Shown here one piece after another: positions 16,533-24,048 of a DNA stretch of 64,000 bases (the first letter of the stretch is position 1; every line of letters begins with the position of its first letter). The notes beneath the pieces are model-generated. The model saw only the letters and a program-made list of their open reading frames with translations. It was not told where the DNA came from and did not search any database. Position numbers and translations under genes: made by a program. Source of the stretch: Algibacter miyuki (GTDB lineage Bacteria > Bacteroidota > Bacteroidia > Flavobacteriales > Flavobacteriaceae); the NCBI RefSeq assembly GCF_042427745.1, contig NZ_JBHMFA010000005.1; one strand, written 5' to 3'.

Positions 16533-17816
16533 CTATTTTAAATCTTTTAATCGGATAGAAACCGCATTTTTATGAGCTTGTAAACCTTCCGCTTCTGCCA
16601 TTAACTCAATAGTTTCACCAATATTTAAAAGTCCTTCTTTAGATATTTTTTGAAACGTCATTTGCTTTAAAAAGCTATCTAAATTCACACCCGAATACGC
16701 TTTACTAAATCCGTTAGTTGGTAAAGTATGGTTGGTTCCCGAAGCATAATCTCCTGCACTTTCTGGTGTATAATCACCAATAAAAACAGAACCCGCATTG
16801 CGAATACCATCCACATAAAAGTCGTTAGCTTCAGTACAAATAATAAAATGTTCTGGGCCGTACTCATTTATCATTTCTAAGGCAACTTCATGATTTTCAA
16901 CATAAATCAGCTTAGAATTAGCAATCGCTTTTTCTGCAATCGCTTTACGCGGAAGCACCTCTAATTGTTTTTCAATTTCGTTAGAAACCTTTTCAATAAT
17001 ATCTTTTGACGTTGAAACCAAAATAACCTGACTGTCGGTGCCATGCTCCGCTTGACTTAACAAATCTGAAGCAATATAAGCTGCATTTGCGCTCTTATCG
17101 GCAACAACCAATAACTCACTTGGTCCCGCAGGCATATCTATAGCTACGCCGTGTTTGGTTGCTAATTGCTTAGCCACGGTTACAAATTGATTTCCAGGTC
17201 CGAAAATTTTATAAACCTGAGGGATACTTTCTGTTCCAAATGTTAAACCAGCAACAGCTTGAATGCCGCCAACTTTTATGATTTTAGTAACACCACATAA
17301 ATTTGCCGCAAACAAAATTTCTGGCGCCAACTCCCCTTTTTTATTTGGAGGAGAACATAAAACAATCTCTTTACAACCTGCAATTTGTGCTGGAACTGCC
17401 AACATTAAAACCGTTGAGAATAAAGGCGCTGTTCCTCCAGGAATATACAAACCTACTTTTTCAATAGGTCTTTTTTCTTGCCAGCACGATACACCGTTTG
17501 TTGTTTCTACTTCAACTTTAGTTGTTTTTTGAGCTTTATGAAAGGCTTCAATATTGTGTTTTGCTTTCTTTATAGCATTTTTAAGTGGTTCTGCAACTGT
17601 TTTTACAGCCGCTTCAATCTCTTCTGCAGACACAATATTCGACTCTAAATCTACACCATCAAAACGAATAGTATATTCTTTTATAGCCGCGTCTCCTCTA
17701 GCGATGACATCTTGAAAAACACTTGTTACCGTGCCTTCAATATCATTGACCGTTTGGGTTGGGCGTTTTAAAATTTCCGACCAATCGCTTTTATTTGGGT
17801 TATTTATTATTTGCAT
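16533..17816 (-). CDS. hisD: Histidinol dehydrogenase
   Basis: HisD oxidises histidinol to histidine in two NAD+-dependent steps and binds zinc. I place the start at 17816 (MQIINNPNKSDW), giving 427 residues. The longer frame from 17837 adds only MKKKRFK. Family segments include EKVGLYIPGGTAPLFSTVLM, KIFGPGNQFVTVAK, DMPAGPSELLVVAD, LLSQAEHGTDSQ with zinc-ligand Gln and His, and the C-terminal NHTLPTNGFSKAYSG. It follows hisG across a spacer with two small palindromes. Confidence 0.96.
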   Translation of the reverse strand: MQIINNPNKSDWSEILKRPTQTVNDIEGTVTSVFQDVIARGDAAIKEYTIRFDGVDLESNIVSAEEIEAAVKTVAEPLKNAIKKAKHNIEAFHKAQKTTKVEVETTNGVSCWQEKRPIEKVGLYIPGGTAPLFSTVLMLAVPAQIAGCKEIVLCSPPNKKGELAPEILFAANLCGVTKIIKVGGIQAVAGLTFGTESIPQVYKIFGPGNQFVTVAKQLATKHGVAIDMPAGPSELLVVADKSANAAYIASDLLSQAEHGTDSQVILVSTSKDIIEKVSNEIEKQLEVLPRKAIAEKAIANSKLIYVENHEVALEMINEYGPEHFIICTEANDFYVDGIRNAGSVFIGDYTPESAGDYASGTNHTLPTNGFSKAYSGVNLDSFLKQMTFQKISKEGLLNIGETIELMAEAEGLQAHKNAVSIRLKDLK

Positions 17817-17835
17817 TTTGAATCTCTTTTTCTTC

Positions 17836-17910
17836 ATTTCCGCGAAAGCGAAAATCTTTTAAAACGACACTATCTCAATTTATTAATGCGATTTCCGACT
17901 TCTCGGAAAT
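17836..17910. repeat. Two related palindromes in the hisG-hisD spacer
   Basis: ATTTCCGC/GCGAAAAT (17836-17843 with 17848-17855, one mismatch) and the perfect ATTTCCGA-CTTC-TCGGAAAT (17891-17910) share the ATTTCCG/CGGAAAT arm. No T-tract follows either. They look like copies of a short dispersed palindromic repeat. Confidence 0.5.
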
Positions 17911-17925
17911 AGAAAAACAAATAAA

Positions 17926-18783
17926 TTATAGTACCATTTTTTCAATTGGACAAACTAAAATACCTTGTGCGCCATTTGCTTTTAGGCCTTCAATAATTTT
18001 CCAAAAATCATTTTTCGGGATTACCGAGTGTACAGAACTCCATCCTTCTTGCGCTAATGGCAATACCGTTGGACTTTTCATACCTGGTAATAATGAAATA
18101 ATAGCGTCTAATTTATCATTTGGTGCATTTAAAAGCACATACTTAGAATTTCTTCCTTTTAAAACCGATTGAATTCTAAATTGAAAGGTATCTAAAATAG
18201 CTTGCTTTTCTTCACTTAAAACTGGTGAAACCGCAAGTACTGCTTCCGAAGTTAAAATCGTTTCAACTTCTTTTAAATTGTTTTTAAACAATGTACTTCC
18301 ACTAGAAACAATATCGCAAATAGCATCGGCTAAACCAATATTTGGAGCAATCTCTACAGAACCGTTAATAATATGAAGGTTTGCGGTGATACCATTTTTC
18401 TCTAAATACTGTTGTACTGTATTTGGGTAAGATGTTGCAATGCGCGTACCATCTAAATCTTTAACACCATTGTAATCGGCGTCCTTTGGCACAGCAATAC
18501 AAACACGGCATGAAGAAAAACCTAATTTTTCAACTACATTAATGCCTTCTCCTTTTTCAATTAAAACATTCTCGCCAATAATAGCGGCATCTACAACGCC
18601 ATCTTTTAAATATTGAGGAATGTCTCCATTTCTTAAATAAAACACTTCTACAGGAAACCCTTTAGCCGAAGCTTTTAATTGGTCTTTACCGTTATCGATA
18701 GAAATACCGATATCTTTTAGAAGCGCCATTGAGTCTTCGTTTAAACGTCCTGATTTTTGTACTGCAATTCTTAAGTTACTCAT
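17926..18783 (-). CDS. hisG: ATP phosphoribosyltransferase, long form
   Basis: HisG catalyses the committed step, joining ATP and PRPP, and is the usual target of histidine feedback. I place the start at 18783 (MSNLRIAVQKSGRLNEDS), giving 285 residues, the length of long-form HisG with a C-terminal regulatory domain (about 210-285). The open frame extends back to 18852, but those 23 codons lie inside the terminator hairpin of the leader. Motifs include the PRPP loop DAICDIVSSGSTLFKNNL. It is the first structural gene of the his operon. Confidence 0.95.
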   Translation of the reverse strand: MSNLRIAVQKSGRLNEDSMALLKDIGISIDNGKDQLKASAKGFPVEVFYLRNGDIPQYLKDGVVDAAIIGENVLIEKGEGINVVEKLGFSSCRVCIAVPKDADYNGVKDLDGTRIATSYPNTVQQYLEKNGITANLHIINGSVEIAPNIGLADAICDIVSSGSTLFKNNLKEVETILTSEAVLAVSPVLSEEKQAILDTFQFRIQSVLKGRNSKYVLLNAPNDKLDAIISLLPGMKSPTVLPLAQEGWSSVHSVIPKNDFWKIIEGLKANGAQGILVCPIEKMVL

Positions 18784-18823
18784 TTTATTTGTTTTATGAG
18801 TTTGAAACAATCTCGTTGGTTTT

Positions 18824-18861
18824 AAAAAAATAAACCCGCTTGATTGGCTCAAACGGGTTTA
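18824..18861 (-). terminator. Attenuator terminator of the his operon
   Basis: On the minus strand TAAACCCG pairs with CGGGTTTA (18854-18861 with 18831-18838). After one mismatch an upper TTGA/TCAA stem closes a 5-nt loop. A run of seven T residues (18830-18824) follows, with hisG starting 40 bp further on. It begins 29 bp after the leader peptide stop, as expected for transcription attenuation. Confidence 0.8.
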
Positions 18862-18890
18862 AATATATGTTGATTTTATTCAATACATTT

Positions 18891-18944
18891 TCACTTCGCC
18901 TGAGAGCAAATTTGAAAATGATGATGGTTTTGAATAAAAGTCAT
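18891..18944 (-). CDS. his operon leader peptide
   Basis: A 17-codon reading frame from ATG at 18944 to TGA at 18891 encodes MTFIQNHHHFQICSQAK, with three consecutive CAT histidine codons at positions 7-9. A stem-loop terminator follows and then hisG. The arrangement is that of HisL in enterobacteria: scarcity of charged tRNA-His would stall the ribosome on the CAT run and favour an alternative RNA fold. I did not find one clear antiterminator by eye. A short 4-bp GCTC/GAGC pairing between leader and terminator arm is one candidate. Confidence 0.8.
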   Translation of the reverse strand: MTFIQNHHHFQICSQAK

Positions 18945-18967
18945 GTCTTTTGTTTTTTATAACGTTA

Positions 18968-19000
18968 CAAATATGCAAAATATATGTTTAAAACGCCAAA
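18968..19000 (-). promoter_or_regulatory. Possible promoter of the his operon
   Basis: On the minus strand TTTG (19000-18997) is followed after 21 bp by CATATTTG (18975-18968), one base from TAnnTTTG. Transcription would start about 20 bp before the leader peptide ATG. The match is imperfect. The rest of the 339-bp gap 18784-19122 holds only the leader peptide, the attenuator and AT-rich sequence. Confidence 0.45.
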
Positions 19001-19122
19001 TTATTCAGAATTAAATTTTAAATATTTATAGTTTCCTTAGTTTTATTAAAAAAAGATTAATTAATCTTCAAAATAAGGTTTAAAATACTGATTAGTTTAA
19101 TCTCTAAATCTTTAAAAGCAAA

Positions 19123-19935
19123 TTATTGATCTCCTAAAATAATTGGTAAACCGCTATCGCCTGAACCAATAACAATCACTTTACTATTTGGTGATTCGGC
19201 TAATTTAATAGTTGCATCGATACCTTTATCTTGTAAAATTTTATCAGTTAATGATGCACTTAAAATACGGTTAGATTCTGCTTTTCCTTCTGCTTCAATA
19301 ATTTGTTTTTGAGCTTCTTTATCGGCAGTAACCAATCTAAACTCATATTCTAAAGACTCTTGCTCTTGCTTCAATTTACGTTCAATGGCATCTTTAATTG
19401 TTGCAGGTAACTTAACATCTTCTACTAAAACACGTTTAACGGTTAAGAATTGGCCTTCTAAAAGCTTCGTTACTTCATCTAAAATTTCTTGTTCAATAAC
19501 ATCTCTTTTACTAGAATATAATTGTTCGGGCGTATAACGTCCTACAACACTTCTGGCCGCTGCGTTAATGGCAGGATCTAAAAGTTCTCTTTCGTAATCT
19601 TGTCCTTTGGTTTTAATTAATTTACCAAGGTTAGCAAATTCTGGCTCGTACCAAATAGTTCCATTCACTTTAACCTCTAATCCGTTTACAGAAAGCACAT
19701 TCATTTCATCTGAAATAGATTGCTGACGCACACGACGCACAATCATGCTGTTCCATGGCATAATAATATGAAACCCCTCGCCATAGGTTCTTTCTACATC
19801 AATACCATCGCCTAAACGTTCAAACATTACACCGCCTTCTCCCGGCCCAATGGTAACGGCAGATTTTGATAATAAGATAACTAATACGACACCAATAATG
19901 ATGAATGGGAATGCTATTTTTGGGAATTTTTCCAT
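19123..19935 (-). CDS. SPFH/prohibitin family membrane protein
   Basis: A 270-residue protein with one N-terminal membrane anchor (about 8-28, IAFPFIIIGVVLVILLS), followed by an SPFH domain (about 30-200: VTIGPGEGGVMFERLG, EGFHIIMPWNSMIVRRVRQQ). A helical coiled-coil stretch follows, rich in Glu/Lys/Ala (IERKLKQEQESLEYEF...EAEGKAESNRIL). Prohibitin-like proteins form large ring assemblies in the membrane that modulate proteases such as FtsH. A specific partner cannot be named. It is divergent from the universal stress protein gene and upstream of the his leader. Confidence 0.88.
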   Translation of the reverse strand: MEKFPKIAFPFIIIGVVLVILLSKSAVTIGPGEGGVMFERLGDGIDVERTYGEGFHIIMPWNSMIVRRVRQQSISDEMNVLSVNGLEVKVNGTIWYEPEFANLGKLIKTKGQDYERELLDPAINAAARSVVGRYTPEQLYSSKRDVIEQEILDEVTKLLEGQFLTVKRVLVEDVKLPATIKDAIERKLKQEQESLEYEFRLVTADKEAQKQIIEAEGKAESNRILSASLTDKILQDKGIDATIKLAESPNSKVIVIGSGDSGLPIILGDQ

Positions 19936-20096
19936 GAATATATTTTTTTTGTTAAGCTACGAAGATACGTTATTTAAACAGTTTTAACGAATTAAAACCC
20001 TAATATAACCCCCACAAAACAACTGTTAAATTTATAGCAAATCTCCCTATAAATTCTTAAATTTAAGGTAGAATTCAATCCTTAAATTTTATCCCT

Positions 20097-20897
20097 ATGA
20101 AAACGATTATCATATCATCCGATTTCTCTGAAGAATCTGAAAACGCTACTTTATATGCCATAAAAGCCGCAAAGAAAATAAAAGCTAAATTGGTGCTATT
20201 TCATTTACACATTGTATCTATACATGTGGTACAATCTAGATTGCCATATAAAAATATATTGTTATCTATAGATTATGCAAAAACTAAAATAGAAAACCGT
20301 GCTAAGAAACTATCGGAAACTTATGGCATTAAAATTAAAGTCGATTTTGCCATGGGCGAATACTTTAAGCAATTACAGCGCGCTATTGAAGAACATCATG
20401 CCGATATGATTATTATGGGTATGCACACAAAAACCATAGAAGGCGATTTGTTAGGCAGCACCACATCGGAAGCGATTAACAAAATTGAGATTCCTATTTT
20501 GGCTGTTCCGTTAAAAGCACAATTTAACAATATTGACAAAATTTTATTTGCTTGCGATCTTGAAAAAGGTTTAACAGGTAATATTCTGAAACAAATAAAA
20601 AAAACGACCAAAAAATTTAATTCGGAATTGAGAGTGTTTCATGTGAATAATAAAATATCGGAACTAAAAAGCAATGCTGAAATTTTAAAACCTTTAGAAG
20701 AAGTGTCGTATTATTACAAAAACGTGCAATCTGAAGCCGTTATAGACGAAATAAGAAACGAAATGTTAGAATACAAACCTGATGTGCTAATTATGGTTCC
20801 TTATGAATACGGCTTTTGGTCGTCCTTAATTCATAAAAGTAAAACACGAATTATGTCGTCCGGATTAGATATTCCATTATTATCAATACGCGGATAA
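20097..20897 (+). CDS. Universal stress protein, tandem UspA domains
   Basis: The 266-residue cytoplasmic protein has two Usp folds. The first (1-140) starts MKTIIISSDFSEESENATLYAI and ends with the nucleotide-binding pattern MGMHTKTIEGDLLGSTTSEAI followed by PILAVPL. The second (about 145-266) is degenerate: it retains IDKILFACDLEKG and PDVLIMVPYEYGFW but lacks a clear glycine loop. Such proteins often bind ATP and respond to starvation or redox stress. It is monocistronic and ends in a bidirectional terminator. Confidence 0.9.
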   Translation: MKTIIISSDFSEESENATLYAIKAAKKIKAKLVLFHLHIVSIHVVQSRLPYKNILLSIDYAKTKIENRAKKLSETYGIKIKVDFAMGEYFKQLQRAIEEHHADMIIMGMHTKTIEGDLLGSTTSEAINKIEIPILAVPLKAQFNNIDKILFACDLEKGLTGNILKQIKKTTKKFNSELRVFHVNNKISELKSNAEILKPLEEVSYYYKNVQSEAVIDEIRNEMLEYKPDVLIMVPYEYGFWSSLIHKSKTRIMSSGLDIPLLSIRG

Positions 20898-20919
20898 TCA
20901 TTCTAAAAAAAATCAAAAG

Positions 20920-20966
20920 AATAAAGCCGTAAAGCTTCAATTATTATGAAGGTTTACGGCTTTATT
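20920..20966. terminator. Bidirectional terminator
   Basis: AATAAAGCCGTAAA (20920-20933) pairs with TTTACGGCTTTATT (20953-20966). After one mismatch the stem continues as CTTCA/TGAAG. T-rich sequence follows on both strands. It separates the convergent Usp and phosphoesterase genes. Confidence 0.8.
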
Positions 20967-20986
20967 TATATCATTAAAACTTAAAA

Positions 20987-22474
20987 TTATTCTTTTAACA
21001 CCCATAAAAAGTCTTTAATGGTTGAAAAATAAGGATCCTCAATTTTAATTTCAACTTTATGATATCCTTTTTCCAATTCATCAGGCATAACACCTTTCCA
21101 AATATGACGCGATTTGGTTCTTAAATACGCTGATTTTTTACTGTTTTTATCTGGAGTCAAACCTTCCTTTTGGGTTTGTTTAATGTAATTTACAAAAGGA
21201 TCTAGTATCGCTTCTTTTTTCAGAAAAACAACTTTTTTATTAGGAAGTACCACTGAGACTTTTGTATCACTCGATCCTGAAAACACATTTACATAAAATG
21301 CATTGCTCTCTGCTAATGATGATAACGGCTCTCCATTATAATCACCAAACCAAACACTAAATTGTTTGTTGCTCGGTAAGTTAATCCCCTTATACTTTAT
21401 TTTGTAATCTGCTTTATTAAAATCAATTTCGAAGTATCCTTTTGGCGTTCCACAGCTCATTAAAGCTAAAGGAATACCTTCCCAATCTTTTTGACCTGTC
21501 CACCAATTTCCACAAACAGCACCAGCGGTTAATTCGTGAATCATGTTTCCTGAAGGCATTTTGATTGTATTACGAAAAGCAGTATGCGTGTGCCCTGTTA
21601 AAAATAACACGTTTTTAAAAGGGTTTAATATTTCTATGAGTTCCTTTTTGTTTTTCATACCAACAAACGGAATATGCTGACTAATAACTATGGGTTGATT
21701 AGCATCTACTGTGGCTAATAATTGCGATAAAAAATCTATTTGATTCTTTTTATATATACCTTTATAACCGTACTTCCCTTCTGGCTTAATACTGTTTAAA
21801 GCAACAAATAATACATCGTTTCGAAAAAAAGCATAGGTGTCGGGACCAAAATTATCTCTAAAAAGATTAGGTTGATTTTCTTTATCTGTTTTAAAATTTC
21901 TATCGTGATTTCCATAAACCACCCAAGAAGGCTGTTTCACATCATCAACCAGTTTTTTTAGAGGCATAAATAAGTCTGGAGCATCATTCACTAAATCGCC
22001 TAAATATATACTGAAATCATAATCGTTTCTATTCAGCAGTTCCTTTAAAACGGACTGTGTAGCTTGTAATAATTCGGTATTATCACCCACTTGAATATCC
22101 CCTATGGCTAAAAATTTAAAAGCTTTATTTTTCTGTATTTTCTGTAGTTGGAAATCTATTTTAAGGTCCGACGTACTCTCAAAATCACTAGGAATATTAT
22201 ACCACCATTTTTTAGTATTCGCATAACCATAACCTGATGACAGAATAGGAAAAACAACTTGCCCTTTTTTTACAGGAATTTTAAACACTCCTTTTTTATT
22301 GGTTGTAACAATGGTATCTCCATTAGAAACCATCATATTTTTTAAACCCTTATGAGATGATTTATTTTGAATAGAAACCGTTCCGGAAACCCACGTATTA
22401 ATAGCTTGTGCATAAGAAGAAAAACTAATGCTTAAACAGCAATAAAAAACGATAATTTTAAAAGTAGTTGTCAT
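20987..22474 (-). CDS. Exported calcineurin-like metallophosphoesterase
   Basis: A 495-residue protein with a Sec signal peptide (FKIIVFYCCLSISFSSYAQ, about 5-23). A beta-sandwich domain (about 25-110) comes before a metallophosphoesterase core with GDIQ (125-128), GDLVND (159-164), GNHDR (188-192), SQH (265-267) and TGHTHT (293-298). A C-terminal domain of about 170 residues follows. All dimetal ligands are present, so it should be an active periplasmic or surface phosphoesterase; the substrate is unknown. It is the most distal gene of the SusCD locus but is separated from it by a terminator. Confidence 0.9.
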   Translation of the reverse strand: MTTTFKIIVFYCCLSISFSSYAQAINTWVSGTVSIQNKSSHKGLKNMMVSNGDTIVTTNKKGVFKIPVKKGQVVFPILSSGYGYANTKKWWYNIPSDFESTSDLKIDFQLQKIQKNKAFKFLAIGDIQVGDNTELLQATQSVLKELLNRNDYDFSIYLGDLVNDAPDLFMPLKKLVDDVKQPSWVVYGNHDRNFKTDKENQPNLFRDNFGPDTYAFFRNDVLFVALNSIKPEGKYGYKGIYKKNQIDFLSQLLATVDANQPIVISQHIPFVGMKNKKELIEILNPFKNVLFLTGHTHTAFRNTIKMPSGNMIHELTAGAVCGNWWTGQKDWEGIPLALMSCGTPKGYFEIDFNKADYKIKYKGINLPSNKQFSVWFGDYNGEPLSSLAESNAFYVNVFSGSSDTKVSVVLPNKKVVFLKKEAILDPFVNYIKQTQKEGLTPDKNSKKSAYLRTKSRHIWKGVMPDELEKGYHKVEIKIEDPYFSTIKDFLWVLKE

Positions 22475-22490
22475 TTTCTTTAATTTATAA

Positions 22491-22526
22491 AAGCAAATAA
22501 GCGGAGTTATTAGGCTCCGCTTATTT
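22491..22526 (-). terminator. Terminator after the 22557 lipoprotein gene
   Basis: AAATAAGCGGAG (22495-22506) pairs perfectly with CTCCGCTTATTT (22515-22526) around an 8-nt loop. A T-rich stretch follows on the minus strand. It should end most SusCD-operon transcripts before the phosphoesterase gene. Confidence 0.75.
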
Positions 22527-22556
22527 ATAAAAATATTATACTAAAATTATTTATTC

Positions 22557-24017
22557 TTAGTTCTCTGGAGAATCAAAGATATATAAATTCACGATATCAT
22601 TAGCCACGTATGATGCGTAAGATAATCCGTTTGGTGCTACTTCAATTTTTAAGTCACTAGCATCTGCATCAGTAAATACTACAGAAGTACCCCAGTTATT
22701 AATATCGCTATCAAATGGTAAAAATACAGGCGTTTTGTTATCATCTTGATAAAATAACATAGCGTTATTATATTTATCAACTGCAAGGTCAAAATCTCTA
22801 GTATTCGATGTTACAATTAAATCACCTTGCGTGCTCCACGTAGATGCTGTTGCATCATACTTTTTAACACGTAATTGGTAATCGGTATCATCGCCATTAT
22901 CTTCAGCATATGCTAAATATACATTATCATCTTTATCTACATCTATAGCGATGTTGTAATAATAAACTGTATTTTCTTCACTTTCTTTCATTTTATCCGC
23001 AAGTGTAGTCCATACACCGCCATCATATTTATATACAGAAACTGCTTGACCTTCACCGTAATCTAAAACAGCAAGATATACAACATCATCAATAACTTTA
23101 GTCTTTAAAACTCTAGCTAAACCAGTTCTTCCAGAAATTGTTAAATCTGACCAAGCACTTCCTGAGTATGATCTCGCAAAAACACTTCTTCTGTTATCAT
23201 CTCCACTAGCGTCATTGGTATAAAAACCATAAATAGAGTTATCGCTAGTAATTGCCACAGTGTTCGCTCCCGCTTTAACATCTGTAAAAGGACTTCCTCC
23301 AACATAGCTCCAGGCACTATTCTCATAACTCATAATAGATGCTTGTCTAATATCTGTGTATTCTAAAAAGCTAATATAAGGTACTCCAGTTTGGCTAAAT
23401 TTTAAATCCACAGAGTTTGCTCTGTAATCTGAAAAATCTGTAGCTCCTGTTCTATTCCAAGTTGTACCATCATAACTAATTAAGTTCATTTTTTGATCGC
23501 TAGAACTATCTCTATCGCTAATGTAAGCAATATAAGGCATTGAGTTAGTTGGGTTTATTTGTAATGCGATTTCTGTTATAGCATCTTCAGAATAAGTACT
23601 TAATAAGCTCCAAACTGAACTTGCTAATTTACCCACTGTTACCGTGTAAATTTTATTTGTAACACCTTCTGTTACTAAATATTCTACAGCTGCAGAATAG
23701 TTATTAGCCGTTGTTCCGCTAACTTGCACTACAGCACCAATTTTCACTGCATCGCCTTCTGTTGTAGTAAAACGCGCTACTAAAGCTGTTAAATCTGTTT
23801 CACTTGGCACCGATAAACTAATATCTGTTCCTGTTACAGTTTCAACCACATAATCGTTAAAAATTGTTCCTGTATTATCTTCGGCATAAAAACCAAAACT
23901 GGTTATACCTACTTCGGCAGGTACTTCTGGCTCTGTAGCCGAGTCATCACTACTACAGCTCGCTGCTAGTGAAAAAATTGCTGTTAAAGCAAATAAAAAT
24001 TTGAGAGTTGTTTTCAT
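22557..24017 (-). CDS. Surface lipoprotein with a propeller-like repeat region
   Basis: A 486-residue lipoprotein. The signal peptide ends in the lipobox LAASC (Cys 21), and the following SSDDS fits the flavobacterial lipoprotein export signal, so surface exposure is likely. Residues about 35-130 form a beta-rich domain ending TNKIYTVTVG, like the DUF5018/PKD-type domains of Bacteroidota. Residues 135-486 contain repeated units of the type W....G.....S....VAYAD (for example MPYIAYISDRD, VPYISFLEY, VYLAYAEDNGDD, LSYASYVAND). These are consistent with a beta-propeller. It lies after the M16 protease and may help bind substrate; this is inference. Confidence 0.75.
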   Translation of the reverse strand: MKTTLKFLFALTAIFSLAASCSSDDSATEPEVPAEVGITSFGFYAEDNTGTIFNDYVVETVTGTDISLSVPSETDLTALVARFTTTEGDAVKIGAVVQVSGTTANNYSAAVEYLVTEGVTNKIYTVTVGKLASSVWSLLSTYSEDAITEIALQINPTNSMPYIAYISDRDSSSDQKMNLISYDGTTWNRTGATDFSDYRANSVDLKFSQTGVPYISFLEYTDIRQASIMSYENSAWSYVGGSPFTDVKAGANTVAITSDNSIYGFYTNDASGDDNRRSVFARSYSGSAWSDLTISGRTGLARVLKTKVIDDVVYLAVLDYGEGQAVSVYKYDGGVWTTLADKMKESEENTVYYYNIAIDVDKDDNVYLAYAEDNGDDTDYQLRVKKYDATASTWSTQGDLIVTSNTRDFDLAVDKYNNAMLFYQDDNKTPVFLPFDSDINNWGTSVVFTDADASDLKIEVAPNGLSYASYVANDIVNLYIFDSPEN

Positions 24018-24048
24018 AATAATTCTAATTTAAATTAAAGGTTTCTAA

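Noticed and set aside
18784..18852. N-terminal extension of HisG (start at 18852)
   Set aside because: These 23 codons run through the terminator hairpin and its T-tract; the family start MSNLRIAV lies at 18783.
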